DNA of 64,000 nucleotides, from the NCBI GenBank assembly GCA_964293155.1, contig CAXYYA010000009.1:29757-93756 (forward strand), in the 5' to 3' direction. Below are positions 37,834 through 47,638 of this stretch, in pieces. This stretch comes from JAQVEB01 sp028698105 (GTDB lineage: Bacteria; Bacteroidota; Bacteroidia; Bacteroidales; Dysgonomonadaceae). The translations under genes and the position numbers were made by a program. How positions within the stretch are numbered: position 1 is the stretch's first letter; every line of letters begins with the position of its first letter. The notes under the pieces were generated by a model that saw only the letters and a list, made by a program, of their open reading frames with translations, was not told the DNA's origin and did not search any database.

Positions 37834-38778
37834 CTATTTATCTTGAAAACTATTGAATGTTTTTATCAATCCTTCTCTTGCAGAAACAGGCATCCGCTTA
37901 ATTCCCAATGCATTTTTTATTTTTACATTGCTTACCACGTAATTTTCAGTAAGTTTGACCAAACGCTCTTTGTTGAGAGGCAAATGCAATATTCCACCAA
38001 TTTCGGACATAATATTCATCAATCCTTTAGGCAGTTTCAGAATATGCGATTTTTTACCGATGGATTCACTGATAAGCTGAATTAATTCATTTGTAGATAG
38101 AGCCTCATCATCCCCGACGTGATAGATTCCGCTTTGAATATCTTCTCTGCTAATCAATTGTTCCACCACATACGAAATATTGTCAATAGAGCAAAACGAA
38201 CGACGGTTTTCGTATGTTCCCAATGGCCATGGAATACCTTTTTTTACCACATTGTACAACAAATTCAAGTTCCCCTTGTTTCCCGGGCCGTGTATCATAG
38301 CCGGACGTAGAATATATATATATTTGCTCTTTGCTCTTTGCTCTTTGCTCTTTGCTAAAATATTTTCCTCCGCCTTAATTTTCGATTCTCCATAGGGGCC
38401 TATAGGATGCGGAACAACTTCTTCCGTAAGCACATCTCCTTGTACACTATCGGCAGCTGCTTTTACCGAACTGAAAAATACAAATGTCTTGGCCTCGGAT
38501 GTCAGGAAATAATCGAAGATTTTCTTTGTTAGCTCTGTATTAATGGCGAAGTATGTTTCAGCCAAACTCTCGTTTTTTGTATCATGTGCTTTGCCGGCCA
38601 AATGTACGATGGCATCTACCTGAGGAATGTTGTCTAATTGTTCCCAGTTAAAGATTTCACTCACGCCTTCTTTTGGAGTTTGATTTATATCTAATCCGTA
38701 AAGCGTATGATTCTTGCTCCAATCTTTTGTAAAGTTGGAGCCTACAAAGCCGTTTATGCCGGTGATGAGGATGTTCAT
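37834..38778 (-). CDS. NAD-dependent sugar epimerase/dehydratase with repeat tract
   Basis: 314 residues, extended SDR: LITGINGFVGSNFTKDW, FVFFSSVKAAADS, catalytic YxxxK in GPYGESKIKAEE, then RPAMIHGPGNKGNLNLLY. Such proteins commonly pair with a small initiating transferase in O-antigen and capsule clusters and make the first sugar nucleotide. Substrate not determinable. Oddity: codons around residues 143-153 contain a 7-bp tandem repeat (plus 38323-38356), read as AKSKEQRAKSK. One unit gained or lost would shift the frame. Confidence 0.85.
   Translation of the reverse strand: MNILITGINGFVGSNFTKDWSKNHTLYGLDINQTPKEGVSEIFNWEQLDNIPQVDAIVHLAGKAHDTKNESLAETYFAINTELTKKIFDYFLTSEAKTFVFFSSVKAAADSVQGDVLTEEVVPHPIGPYGESKIKAEENILAKSKEQRAKSKYIYILRPAMIHGPGNKGNLNLLYNVVKKGIPWPLGTYENRRSFCSIDNISYVVEQLISREDIQSGIYHVGDDEALSTNELIQLISESIGKKSHILKLPKGLMNIMSEIGGILHLPLNKERLVKLTENYVVSNVKIKNALGIKRMPVSAREGLIKTFNSFQDK
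38323..38356. repeat. (TTTGCTC) heptanucleotide repeat, nearly five copies, in a CDS
   Basis: TTTGCTC occurs four times without interruption, followed by a fifth copy lacking its last base. It lies inside the epimerase gene. Because 7 is not a multiple of 3, slippage by one unit would switch the frame. Confidence 0.85.
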
Positions 38779-39593
38779 TTAAATTGGCTTAATGTTTTTT
38801 TATTTATTCTTCGCCTATCTTTATCAAAAAACCAACCCCATTTATTAAAATAATAAACTGCAGATTTTAAGAAAATATTGAATAGTTTTTTATTTTTGTT
38901 TGCACCAGACTCATAAGCATGATATACCGAAACTAAAGGATAATACATAGTCTTATATTTTTGATTTATTCTTCTCGAAATATCCCAATCTTCAAAATAC
39001 ATAAAAAAAATATCATCATACAATCCTATCTCTTTCAAAGCGTTAATATTAAATAAAGTAAAACAGCCAGACAAAATAGGAGCTTCATGAATTTTATTTT
39101 CAGGAACTTTTCTTAGCTCATACTTATTTATGAAAGGAGTATAAACAAATTTCGGGAATTTAACTTTTCTCATCATTAAACTATAAGGAGAAGGTAGTAA
39201 TTTTGGTAAAAATTGAATACTATCATCCAAATTTAATATTTTCGGCATCATCATTCCAATATCAGACTTCTTTTCCATATAATTTACCATTTCGTCTATT
39301 ACCCTGGCTTCAAATTTTACATCGGGATTAATTACAAAATGATATTTACTATTTGTTTTAATAGCTTCATTCAATGCAATGTTATGAGCAGCACCAAAAC
39401 CAATATTTGTAGGATTATGGTAGTACTCAACTTTGTTGCTCGATTTTAAGCAACTTAGTTCATTAGTAGGAGAATTGTCTATTAAATAGAGAGTTCTAAC
39501 ACTAACAACGCTAGTGAAATTCCTTATAATAAATTCTACATCAGAAATATTACTTTTGTACAAGACAAGTGATCCTGTGATATCTTTATTCAT
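38775..39593 (-). CDS. Glycosyltransferase family 2 (rhamnosyltransferase-like)
   Basis: 272 residues, GT-A fold. Opens GSLVLYKSNISDVEFIIRNF; YLIDNSPTNEL holds the nucleotide-binding Asp, NIGFGAAHNIALNEAIK the typical NxGFGxxxN motif, FVINPDVKFE the DxD-like region, and MYFEDWDISRRI the late catalytic ED motif. Adds one sugar of the repeat unit at the cytoplasmic face. Overlaps the epimerase by 4 nt. Base composition drops to strongly AT-rich from this gene onward. Confidence 0.88.
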   Translation of the reverse strand: MNKDITGSLVLYKSNISDVEFIIRNFTSVVSVRTLYLIDNSPTNELSCLKSSNKVEYYHNPTNIGFGAAHNIALNEAIKTNSKYHFVINPDVKFEARVIDEMVNYMEKKSDIGMMMPKILNLDDSIQFLPKLLPSPYSLMMRKVKFPKFVYTPFINKYELRKVPENKIHEAPILSGCFTLFNINALKEIGLYDDIFFMYFEDWDISRRINQKYKTMYYPLVSVYHAYESGANKNKKLFNIFLKSAVYYFNKWGWFFDKDRRRINKKTLSQFK

Positions 39594-39607
39594 ATTATAT
39601 AAGATAA

Positions 39608-40615
39608 TTACTCTATCAATAACTTTAACAGCGCTTCTATTTCATTATGAACTTTTAATTTTGAAACTGGAAGATTTTCTTCTAATGCAGTAATAATAGA
39701 AGCCTTTATATCTGAAGTGATTTGAGGATTAAAGGTTAATGAAGGAGAACAAACGGCATAAGTATATGGTAAATCAGCTCCAATAATTTTGCACCCTAAA
39801 CTAACACCTTCAATTATTCCTAATCCAAAACTTTCACTTAACGATGGATAAATAACATACTCAGATTTAAGATATTCTTTTGCCAAATAGGATCGGTTTA
39901 TGAATCCTAAATTAACTACGGGATAATCTTTATCTTTTGCTATCTTAATTATATCAGAAATTTCAGAAAAACTCTCATCCACAGTTAAAACCAATTTACC
40001 TTTTTTCGTTTTGTCATATGCCATACAAAAAGCCTCAATTAATCTCTTGTGATTTTTATTTGCTTGTCCATTACTCACATACAGCATGGTCCCTCTCTCC
40101 CTCTCATATTGCTTATCAGCAAAAAGTTCTGGAAAAAATCTAATAACTTCAATTTTTTTTTCTTCACCAAATTTTTCTATAAATTTTGTTTTAACAGCAT
40201 CAGATTGAACAATCCAAGAATCTGTATTTTTTTTAGTAAGTCTAATTACGGCAATTTTCAACTTATACTTAATTTGATCAATAAGTCCAAATTCTTTTGG
40301 CACCGATAAATATATCAAGTTGTGGAAATATGTTATTGTTTTTGCATTTATCTTCTTAATTGGAGGTATGTTTCCGAGTATGAAAATTTTACTAAAAAGT
40401 CCTCCTTTTTCTTTATAAAACTCATTGCGTTTTATTAAAGACGCTGACAAATATATAGATTTGTTAGTTTTCTTTATCAAATATGGGCTACCTATTAATC
40501 TTTCATCAAAAAGATAATAAATTTCAAAATTTAATAATTCTAACTTCTCAACAAGGTAATCTAGTAGCACTTTGCCACCACCATTATGGATGAATATTGC
40601 ATCAATTAATATCAT
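39608..40615 (-). CDS. Glycosyltransferase family 4 (GT-B)
   Basis: 335 residues. The N-terminal IFIHNGGGKVLLDYLVEKLE is the acceptor loop. The C-terminal half has MLYVSNGQANKNHKRLIEAF and the donor-binding motif VIYPSLSESFGLGIIEGVSLGCKIIGAD (Ex7E) found in GT4 enzymes. Builds the polysaccharide repeat. Lies 14 nt after the next upstream gene. Donor and linkage unknown. Confidence 0.85.
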   Translation of the reverse strand: MILIDAIFIHNGGGKVLLDYLVEKLELLNFEIYYLFDERLIGSPYLIKKTNKSIYLSASLIKRNEFYKEKGGLFSKIFILGNIPPIKKINAKTITYFHNLIYLSVPKEFGLIDQIKYKLKIAVIRLTKKNTDSWIVQSDAVKTKFIEKFGEEKKIEVIRFFPELFADKQYERERGTMLYVSNGQANKNHKRLIEAFCMAYDKTKKGKLVLTVDESFSEISDIIKIAKDKDYPVVNLGFINRSYLAKEYLKSEYVIYPSLSESFGLGIIEGVSLGCKIIGADLPYTYAVCSPSLTFNPQITSDIKASIITALEENLPVSKLKVHNEIEALLKLLIE

Positions 40616-40621
40616 GAGAAA

Positions 40622-42430
40622 CTATTTATTACTGATATTATTGAATAAGAAATTATCTAAGTCATTTTTAGAATTAAATTGATAAATGCGATACGATTCT
40701 ATACTGATGTCTACTGGTTTTCCATCTAAGGAAGAAATATCAATGAACATCTCTGCATTGTTAGACAAATAACCATAAGTCCCATATGCATGATATTGAG
40801 TATCTAAAACAGGTTTAATTCTAACAAATTGATTTTCATTTCTATCCCATATATATATCATCGGAGTTCCTTTATTAACTTTAAAATTTAATATCATAAA
40901 ATAATAACCTTTTTTTAATTTAATACGTGTGTCATCAATAGAAATATATTGATTAGATTGAGTATAGTCTAAGCTTAACCGATTCGAAATCGTATTCGAA
41001 TAGACATTTTGCTCCATCGTAGATGGTTTCGGCACAAAGGAACCACTTAGTTTGACGATTTTATTGAAATTGATTTCAAAAATTGGAGCAACTTTATTCT
41101 CCGAGGAGATTTCTTTATTATCCATAGGGACATAACGAGCTTCCGGGTTAAATGGAGAGACTTTTATTGCTCCAGTAGAGAAGACAGGAAACCCTTCTAT
41201 GATTATTTGAGGAGATATCTGTATTCCTTGATCAGTGGAGGGATAGAATAGTTTTAAATAAGACTTATCAGAAATTGTAAATTTATCAGCTCCTGCCCCT
41301 TTCTGAAATTCAAATTTTGATGAATATGAACTTACTATTATATTGTCACCATTTATGTTCATGTTCATTATTCGTCCACCTATAAAAATATAAGAAGAAC
41401 TCGAACCTTCAAAAATATAACTTGCGGGAGTGTATATTTTTTTTGTCAATATTCTTCCATTAAACTGGTCGATATATATTTTATTAATTGACGAATCTTT
41501 TTTCTCATCCCAACAATTTTGAAAACTAATTGGAACATAGGTGTTGTTTGTATAGAAATATCCATTCACAGCATTATACTGAAATATGCAATCTGTAAAA
41601 CTTACTCCACCAAATCCTTCTGTTGTGTTATGAAAATATGCTCCAATATTATTTGAATCAAATTCGCAAGCATAAAAATATTTATTACCGGCATGCATAA
41701 TATCACCGCCAAACTTATTATCTAAAGAATAAATTCCGTAATTATTGCGTTGAAAAGAGCAACTGAAAAAGTTACAACCGATATTGCCGAAAGGGAAAAA
41801 AACTGCTTTATCAAAATCTGTAAATAAAATATTTTTGAAGACAACATTTCCCGCATATTCATCATGAGTCTTTTTGTCTTCTAAACTTCCTGAACCAAAA
41901 GAAACAGCAATTCCGGTTTTATTATTTGATTTAAAGATGATATTCGATATACTACTTGAATAGGTCCAATATGGTGCTTTAGCATTAAAAGTCAATACAG
42001 GTTGCTCTTTATTGGCAGGAATAAAATATGTGTTTCCACTATTACCTTCTATTTGCATTCTATAAACAACAAATGCATTAAACTTGTAGGTGCCTGCAGG
42101 AAAAAAGATAGATTCTCCATAGTTTAGAGCTGCTTGTATAGCTTTTGAATCATCTATTACACCATCTCCTTTAGCTCCGAACCACTTCACATTAATTTTT
42201 CCGTCATAAACTCTTTTGTAAAAGATATTTGACTTTTTAATAAAAAGAACTCCATCAACTTTATTATCATCAATATTACTCCCATCCTTCCAGATTGTTG
42301 TTTCAATAAAAGTCACATCAGTTTTCAAATGTGGGTCTTCGATTGTTATTTTGTTTTGTGCTGTTAGTATATTAATCGACATAAAGCTGATTATCGCAAT
42401 TATAATATATTCCTTGTTAACTAATTTCAT
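40622..42430 (-). CDS. Exported beta-helix protein (pectate-lyase-3 / GH28-related)
   Basis: 602 residues with a signal peptide (IIIAIISFMSINILTAQ). Residues about 80-130 hold the Pectate_lyase_3 signature: VKWFGAKGDGVIDDSKAIQA followed by ESIFFPAGTYKF. This is the capping start of a right-handed parallel beta-helix, which runs to about residue 390 with Asn-rich coils. The C-terminal 150 residues look like a beta-sandwich. Similar proteins include tailspike lyases, alginate epimerases and polysaccharide depolymerases. Within a capsule cluster it could trim or modify the exported polymer. It overlaps the Wzy candidate by 14 nt. Activity is inference. Confidence 0.75.
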   Translation of the reverse strand: MKLVNKEYIIIAIISFMSINILTAQNKITIEDPHLKTDVTFIETTIWKDGSNIDDNKVDGVLFIKKSNIFYKRVYDGKINVKWFGAKGDGVIDDSKAIQAALNYGESIFFPAGTYKFNAFVVYRMQIEGNSGNTYFIPANKEQPVLTFNAKAPYWTYSSSISNIIFKSNNKTGIAVSFGSGSLEDKKTHDEYAGNVVFKNILFTDFDKAVFFPFGNIGCNFFSCSFQRNNYGIYSLDNKFGGDIMHAGNKYFYACEFDSNNIGAYFHNTTEGFGGVSFTDCIFQYNAVNGYFYTNNTYVPISFQNCWDEKKDSSINKIYIDQFNGRILTKKIYTPASYIFEGSSSSYIFIGGRIMNMNINGDNIIVSSYSSKFEFQKGAGADKFTISDKSYLKLFYPSTDQGIQISPQIIIEGFPVFSTGAIKVSPFNPEARYVPMDNKEISSENKVAPIFEINFNKIVKLSGSFVPKPSTMEQNVYSNTISNRLSLDYTQSNQYISIDDTRIKLKKGYYFMILNFKVNKGTPMIYIWDRNENQFVRIKPVLDTQYHAYGTYGYLSNNAEMFIDISSLDGKPVDISIESYRIYQFNSKNDLDNFLFNNISNK

Positions 42431-43613
42431 TTTGCATTGATGTATTTATACAATTTTTCTCTTTTTTAATTAGAAGAATTGAGACAATAAATAAGAAAAC
42501 AGATGGAGTAAAATAGCCCAGACCTCTTATAAATAGCTGCACAAAAAAAGTAATTAAACTTGAATAAAAAATCAATTGAACCGCTGACATCTCATTCATG
42601 TTTATTTTTCTAAATTTAAACCATTTCGAGATAAATAATTTTAAATACAAGATAATCATAAGTACTCCTATAACCCCTAATTCGGTTATAAGTTTAACAG
42701 CTAAAAATCCCCCATCTTTAGAATTTAAATCTCCACCTTGAATTTCCATTATCATTTCTCTCGAAGGAGTGGTTAACTCAACATAACCCAACTGTTGAAA
42801 ACCTATTCCTAGACCGTTACTCTTAAACATAGCCTCTTTCATTAACTCAAAACCTTTCATGTACACGAGAGTCGACAAGTTTGTTGACTCTCCACTAAAA
42901 TCCAGTCTGTCAACAAAATATTGTATGTTGACAAAATAAAAAATCATCAAACTTCCCAAGGTGATTAAAGGTAATGCATAAACACTATATACAAAAATCG
43001 AAATCACTAATATTGAGGCCAAAAGTGTTAGGTTCTTTATTATTAACGCCAATACTACACCGACGGCAATTAGAATAATCCTTTTTTGACGAGACGATAT
43101 TAAAATATTATAGCATAATATTGGAGCGAAAAATAATGAAAAATGAGATGGTTCGTTATAGGGAAAAACAGGCTGTTTATAATAAGATGTAAATGGAGTG
43201 AAGAAAAATGAAAGTATTATGATAAAAAAATATACGTATAATAGTTTTTTAAAAAAAATGTCTAAATATTCTCGTTCAATATTCAGCATGTCTTTACTAA
43301 AAAAGAATGCACTGAGAATAAAAATAATAAAGAAAACAAAAGATACAATGGCCCTTGCAATATCATAGTCATCATTAAATCTTAAGTAAGCAGTCAATAT
43401 ATTAACCGATAAAATAACTGTTGATAAAACTAAAAATAGCAAAAAGGTTTTTCCTATTTTTATAGATTTTTTTGTCAGAAAACGAAGTGACAAATACAAG
43501 AGAACACTTACTATTGTAGTATAAGTATAAGAATCAAATCTAAAAAAAGTAAATAATGGAGGTAAAAACCAAATTATCAAAAAAAGAAATAAAAAGAAAT
43601 TTCTGTTCATCAT
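42417..43613 (-). CDS. Wzy-like polysaccharide polymerase
   Basis: 398 residues, about 10-12 transmembrane segments, highly AT-rich, with a periplasmic loop near the middle (YKQPVFPYNEPSHFSLFFAP, then residues after LVYMKGFELMKEAMFKSNG). The topology, position next to Wzx and glycosyltransferases, and the segment GLGIGFQQLGYVE seen in O-antigen polymerase/ligase proteins support a polymerase. Sequence identity in this class is low, so the call rests on topology and context. Two Met codons start the frame; the first is used. Confidence 0.75.
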   Translation of the reverse strand: MMNRNFFLFLFLIIWFLPPLFTFFRFDSYTYTTIVSVLLYLSLRFLTKKSIKIGKTFLLFLVLSTVILSVNILTAYLRFNDDYDIARAIVSFVFFIIFILSAFFFSKDMLNIEREYLDIFFKKLLYVYFFIIILSFFFTPFTSYYKQPVFPYNEPSHFSLFFAPILCYNILISSRQKRIILIAVGVVLALIIKNLTLLASILVISIFVYSVYALPLITLGSLMIFYFVNIQYFVDRLDFSGESTNLSTLVYMKGFELMKEAMFKSNGLGIGFQQLGYVELTTPSREMIMEIQGGDLNSKDGGFLAVKLITELGVIGVLMIILYLKLFISKWFKFRKINMNEMSAVQLIFYSSLITFFVQLFIRGLGYFTPSVFLFIVSILLIKKEKNCINTSMQNEIS

Positions 43614-43728
43614 TTTATTTAATATGCTTCTCTAACCAAAAAGCGTAATCTTTCAATGTAATAAACTAACTTAAAATAATTCCTTCGATAAATATAATAA
43701 TAAATTCATATCAGAGATAAAAAACATG
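43614..43728. other. Short AT-rich gap
   Basis: Gap between the Wzy candidate and the next glycosyltransferase, nearly all A and T. Nothing recognisable. Confidence 0.4.
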
Positions 43729-44445
43729 TTATAATTTAAAAAATCTTACAGCAAAGTATAAAATCCGATCGAAAAAAAGAGGTAGAGGAATCTCATTTTG
43801 AATATGCTCATTGTAAATCTTATTCAAGTTCAATGAGGTCAATGATTCAGAATGTTTTAAAAAAGAAACCGTTGGTAAGTTTAAATAGATTCTTTTTGCA
43901 TTTTTAGAAAAAGCGATTCTTCTAAAGAAATCGAAATCTCCCGACCATTTAAACTTTTCATTAAATTTTCCAATATCCTGATAAATATGTTTTGAGAAAA
44001 TACAAGAAGGCTGAATGAAAGGCATTATACCTCGTTTCATAAAGTAATTAAATAAGAAAACCGGCGCCTTAAAATATTCTTTCTTATTATTAATCGTGTT
44101 GATAATGTAACCATCGGAGTAAATGAAGTCTGCTTTTTGAATAACGATTTTTCGATAAAGCTTTTCGTAATTTGAAGGTATTATCATATCATCACAATTG
44201 ATATAAGACATATAATTCCCTTTAGCCACCGACATTCCCTGGTTAATAGCCTCATACATGCCGTTTTTCCCAACTTGCTTTATTATTACGAGGTGGGGAT
44301 ACTTATTCAATATTTCTAAAGTTCCATCGGTAGAACCACCGTCAACAACTATATGCTCAAAAGGTATATTCAACTGTTTTATAATAAGAATATTTTCTTC
44401 GATAAAGTTTGAACCATTAAGTACCGGCGTAATTATTGATAACAT
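43729..44445 (-). CDS. Glycosyltransferase family 2 (WcaA-like)
   Basis: 238 residues, GT-A fold: LSIITPVLNGSNFIEENI, EHIVVDGGSTDGTLEILNKY (donor Asp), GMYEAINQGMSVAKGNYMSYINCDDMI (the NCDD serves as DxD), and WSGDFDFFRRIAF late motif. Transfers a sugar to the growing repeat unit. Short for the family but complete. Confidence 0.88.
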   Translation of the reverse strand: MLSIITPVLNGSNFIEENILIIKQLNIPFEHIVVDGGSTDGTLEILNKYPHLVIIKQVGKNGMYEAINQGMSVAKGNYMSYINCDDMIIPSNYEKLYRKIVIQKADFIYSDGYIINTINNKKEYFKAPVFLFNYFMKRGIMPFIQPSCIFSKHIYQDIGKFNEKFKWSGDFDFFRRIAFSKNAKRIYLNLPTVSFLKHSESLTSLNLNKIYNEHIQNEIPLPLFFDRILYFAVRFFKL

Positions 44446-44496
44446 ACACTTTTATTTATGAATTTTATTTTTAAACTTTTCAATTTTATATAAAGA

Positions 44497-45684
44497 TTAT
44501 TTTTTGTAATGCACTCTTGCTATAACCTCATTTTTAGTTTGGAACTGCTGGCCGTGAGTCTTATCGAAACGAACATAATAGTGAATTAGCTTGTCTTTTG
44601 TTTCTATATGCCCGATAGACATCTCGATCCACTTTCCATTACCATCTACATAGTTAAGTGATTGTTGTTCAAAGTCTGTACCGTTGTCGCTTATAAATGC
44701 GCCAATGTTCCCATAGCCATCCCCATATAAGCTGCCACCTTTCAAAGGATCAGGTGTATGATGAAAAACAGTAGGATAGGCTACGTATAGACTATCACCG
44801 TATTTATGCACACAAGGGTTATACAAATCATAAATTTCGGTCGTTTTATTTTTCAAAACAACCGGAAGCTCTGTTGTTAAACATGGAGGATTATTTTTTC
44901 CCCAACGCCCATAAAAGGCATTTGGACTCAAAGGTACGCTAATCTGTTCGGGATTCATATTCTCGAGAAAAGATACGGAACGGTAAAGATTATCAGAATG
45001 GTTGTTTACTTTATTTTTGGGATCATACCAACTTCTCATATACAGTTTATATTGGCTATTTTTATTGTCCCACATAATTTGATTTTGCGTGTCACAGCAA
45101 TATGGTATAGAAAAAGTCTGTACTTTTTCGAAATTTTTCCCATCACTACTTTTATATAACGCTATAGGTTCATAAGTGATATAACTTAATAGATAAAATG
45201 AACCGTTATTATAGGTAACAGAAACTCCTTCAAACTCATTGCTAATGATATTATTCCTTGTAGAACCGTTATAGTTTACAATGCCTAAATCGGGTTTGTA
45301 CCAGTTTAAACCATCTTTAGAAATTGCATAACAAGTGCTGAAACTAAGATTGTCATTTTTTAATAGACCGTTAGGACTCACATAGTACATAACATATCTA
45401 TCAGGCAAGGTTAAGATGGTTGGGAAAGTAATTTCTCTTTCATAGCCGTTTACGGCATGTAGAACCGTAACCTCCTCATCAGGCTGAGAGTTTAGTATTT
45501 CTAAATACTTATCTTTAGTCATTGTGTATGTTGTTGAATCGAAAACTCCGGGAATATCGTTAATATCAACTATCCTGACAACATCAACAACTTTTCCGTT
45601 AATTGGTACATCAATTACACACGAAGGAGCCATAAGTAGTAAACTTCCCCAAAAAAAGAATAAAAGCGAGTTTTTGAATTTCAT
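44497..45684 (-). CDS. Lipoprotein with GH43/GH32-like beta-propeller
   Basis: 395 residues with a lipoprotein signal (LLFFFWGSLLLMAPSCVID). The body has repeated beta-sheet blades with SKDGLNWYKPDLGIV, YKSSDGKNFEKV and SDNGTDFEQ, units typical of five-bladed propellers (GH43, GH32, GH130 and relatives). An Asp-containing N-terminal blade and YNPCVHKYGDSLYVAYPT are present, but I cannot name the family. It sits alone between a glycosyltransferase and an acyltransferase in the polysaccharide cluster. A surface-located enzyme or binding protein acting on the produced glycan is plausible; this is inference. Confidence 0.65.
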   Translation of the reverse strand: MKFKNSLLFFFWGSLLLMAPSCVIDVPINGKVVDVVRIVDINDIPGVFDSTTYTMTKDKYLEILNSQPDEEVTVLHAVNGYEREITFPTILTLPDRYVMYYVSPNGLLKNDNLSFSTCYAISKDGLNWYKPDLGIVNYNGSTRNNIISNEFEGVSVTYNNGSFYLLSYITYEPIALYKSSDGKNFEKVQTFSIPYCCDTQNQIMWDNKNSQYKLYMRSWYDPKNKVNNHSDNLYRSVSFLENMNPEQISVPLSPNAFYGRWGKNNPPCLTTELPVVLKNKTTEIYDLYNPCVHKYGDSLYVAYPTVFHHTPDPLKGGSLYGDGYGNIGAFISDNGTDFEQQSLNYVDGNGKWIEMSIGHIETKDKLIHYYVRFDKTHGQQFQTKNEVIARVHYKK

Positions 45685-45734
45685 ATTATTTAGAACTTTA
45701 GATCACCTATATATTAATATCTTCAATGATTTAG

Positions 45735-46385
45735 TTATTTGATTTTATTATTTTCTACAAAAAGTATTGGGTCATAAAATAAGTCAATATTTTGCTTTAT
45801 TTTTTCGTCATCCCAGTTCCACCATTTAATTTCAAGAAGTTGTTCAATTATATATTGAGGAAATCTATATTTAATGTGACGTGCTGGATTTCCTCCTACT
45901 ATTGAATATGGTTCAATATCCTTAGTAACAATCGATCCTGCGCCAACTACTGCTCCATCTCCAATAGTAACACCTCTCATAATTATGGAATTAGCTCCAA
46001 TCCAAACATCATTTCCTATTATAGGAGCTGGTCGTTGAAGATTTAATCGATCTTTGTCTATAAAGTTATATTTATTTGTTGTAATTACGGGGCTTGTTGA
46101 AATCCATTCATAATTATGACCACTGACGCCAATTATAACTTGGCGAGCAATGGATGTGAATTTTCCTATGATTGCCTCTTCAACGTAACTTCTTGGACCA
46201 CTAATATATGAATAGTTCCCTAATTCAATTCTTCCAATTTCATTGCCTTTTCTAATCATTGCTCTTTTACCGAGGACAGACTTAAATGAAGTACTAATTT
46301 CTTCAATTTGAGTATCATTTTTTTTATTGAGATAATACCAATATAGGGGAGCTATTAACTTACGTAATATTTTTTTTACAATCAT
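45735..46385 (-). CDS. Left-handed beta-helix O-acetyltransferase (CatB-like)
   Basis: 216 residues. Hexapeptide repeats from about residue 50 to 175. The active-site loop His lies in GVSGHNYEWISTSP, and the acetyl-CoA-binding coils are PIIGNDVWIGANSIIMRGVT, IGDGAVVGAGSIVTKDI and YSIVGGNPARHIKYRF. It resembles xenobiotic/sugar O-acetyltransferases and probably acetylates a sugar of the repeat unit. It overlaps the flippase gene by 4 nt. Confidence 0.85.
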   Translation of the reverse strand: MIVKKILRKLIAPLYWYYLNKKNDTQIEEISTSFKSVLGKRAMIRKGNEIGRIELGNYSYISGPRSYVEEAIIGKFTSIARQVIIGVSGHNYEWISTSPVITTNKYNFIDKDRLNLQRPAPIIGNDVWIGANSIIMRGVTIGDGAVVGAGSIVTKDIEPYSIVGGNPARHIKYRFPQYIIEQLLEIKWWNWDDEKIKQNIDLFYDPILFVENNKIK

Positions 46386-47638
46386 GTCAATTTAAATATT
46401 TTTTTTCTTTGTGATAACATAAACATTAAATAATAAATAAAAACTATTAAGCTAATTACGCTTTTGCATATTGTTACGTTGGTTAGGCTAAAAAGATTTA
46501 GTTGGCGAAGTATAAATAGCAAAGAAAACGTAAAAAAGACAGATATTATTCCTCCAACCAAGAGTGGCTTCAATTGGAGACAAGAATTAAAAATTAATGA
46601 AAATGTATTTGATAGAATGTTAGCTATCAGGCCAGGTAAATAAATAATAACGTATCTTGTATTATTAGAATGTAATGGCAAAATTATATCTATAAAGAGT
46701 TGTAGAGTAAAGAATGTTAATAGCCCAACAACAGTTAAATAAATAATATTTATTCTCGTAAAAATTAAAATTAAATTTCTAAATGAAGGCATACTGCCAT
46801 TTTCATATGAGTATATAGCTTTAGGAAAAAAAATATTCAACAATGAAGACGGAAGTATGATAAACAAGGTGGAATAGAGAAAAACTAAATAATAATTTCC
46901 TAATGCTTCAGTACCTAATATTTGAGCTATGCTCCATCTTTCAATTTGAGTGTTTAATATAACAAAAATTCCAGCCAAAAAAGGGATAAAGCCAAATGAT
47001 AAAACATGTCTTGCCAATCGTATATTTAAATTAAATGTTTTTGGGCGCAGGTCTTTGTGCAGGATTAGTGTAATAACAACAAAAAGAAGAGGCTGAAGTA
47101 TCAGTGACGCAATAGCTCCATACATACCCCAAATTGTAACTGTTGGTAATATAAGTAGTGAGATAGTTGTTGATATAAAATTTATTTTATTAATCTCTTT
47201 TATCTTTCGCTTTCCTATAAGTGTATTGGTCAGCCAATTTGTGATCAATGAAAATATTCCGCTCACAATTGCAACAAGAAGTATGTTGTTGCTTATAATT
47301 AATTGAACGTTAAATATTTTTAGAACAACCCAGAAAAAAGATAAAGAGAGAGAAATAAGGCCGAAAAAAGAAAATAATAAATTGTTAACATTATTTTGTT
47401 CATCCGCTCTATCTAATGAAAATATTCTGTAACCACCATTAATCAGGCCAAACTGTAATAAACTAATAAACAATATAACAGTCTGAATTAAACTGATAGT
47501 TCCTAAGTCGCCCATGTTTAAATATTTCATAAAAACAAACGATCTCAAGAAACCCACAAAACTTACATATATGTTTATGGCTAAATAAAAAATGTGTTCA
47601 TATTTAACACCAGATGGGATTTTAAAAATTCTCTGCAT
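46382..47638 (-). CDS. Wzx-like oligosaccharide flippase
   Basis: 418 residues with about 12 transmembrane segments; MATE-like polysaccharide-transport (Wzx/RfbX) family. Begins with an amphipathic stretch and FVFMKYLNMGDLGTISLIQT, which corresponds to the family's first helices (YLGxxxxGxxxxxxS). Flips lipid-linked repeat units across the inner membrane. Overlaps the next upstream gene by 17 nt. Confidence 0.85.
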   Translation of the reverse strand: MQRIFKIPSGVKYEHIFYLAINIYVSFVGFLRSFVFMKYLNMGDLGTISLIQTVILFISLLQFGLINGGYRIFSLDRADEQNNVNNLLFSFFGLISLSLSFFWVVLKIFNVQLIISNNILLVAIVSGIFSLITNWLTNTLIGKRKIKEINKINFISTTISLLILPTVTIWGMYGAIASLILQPLLFVVITLILHKDLRPKTFNLNIRLARHVLSFGFIPFLAGIFVILNTQIERWSIAQILGTEALGNYYLVFLYSTLFIILPSSLLNIFFPKAIYSYENGSMPSFRNLILIFTRINIIYLTVVGLLTFFTLQLFIDIILPLHSNNTRYVIIYLPGLIANILSNTFSLIFNSCLQLKPLLVGGIISVFFTFSLLFILRQLNLFSLTNVTICKSVISLIVFIYYLMFMLSQRKKIFKLT

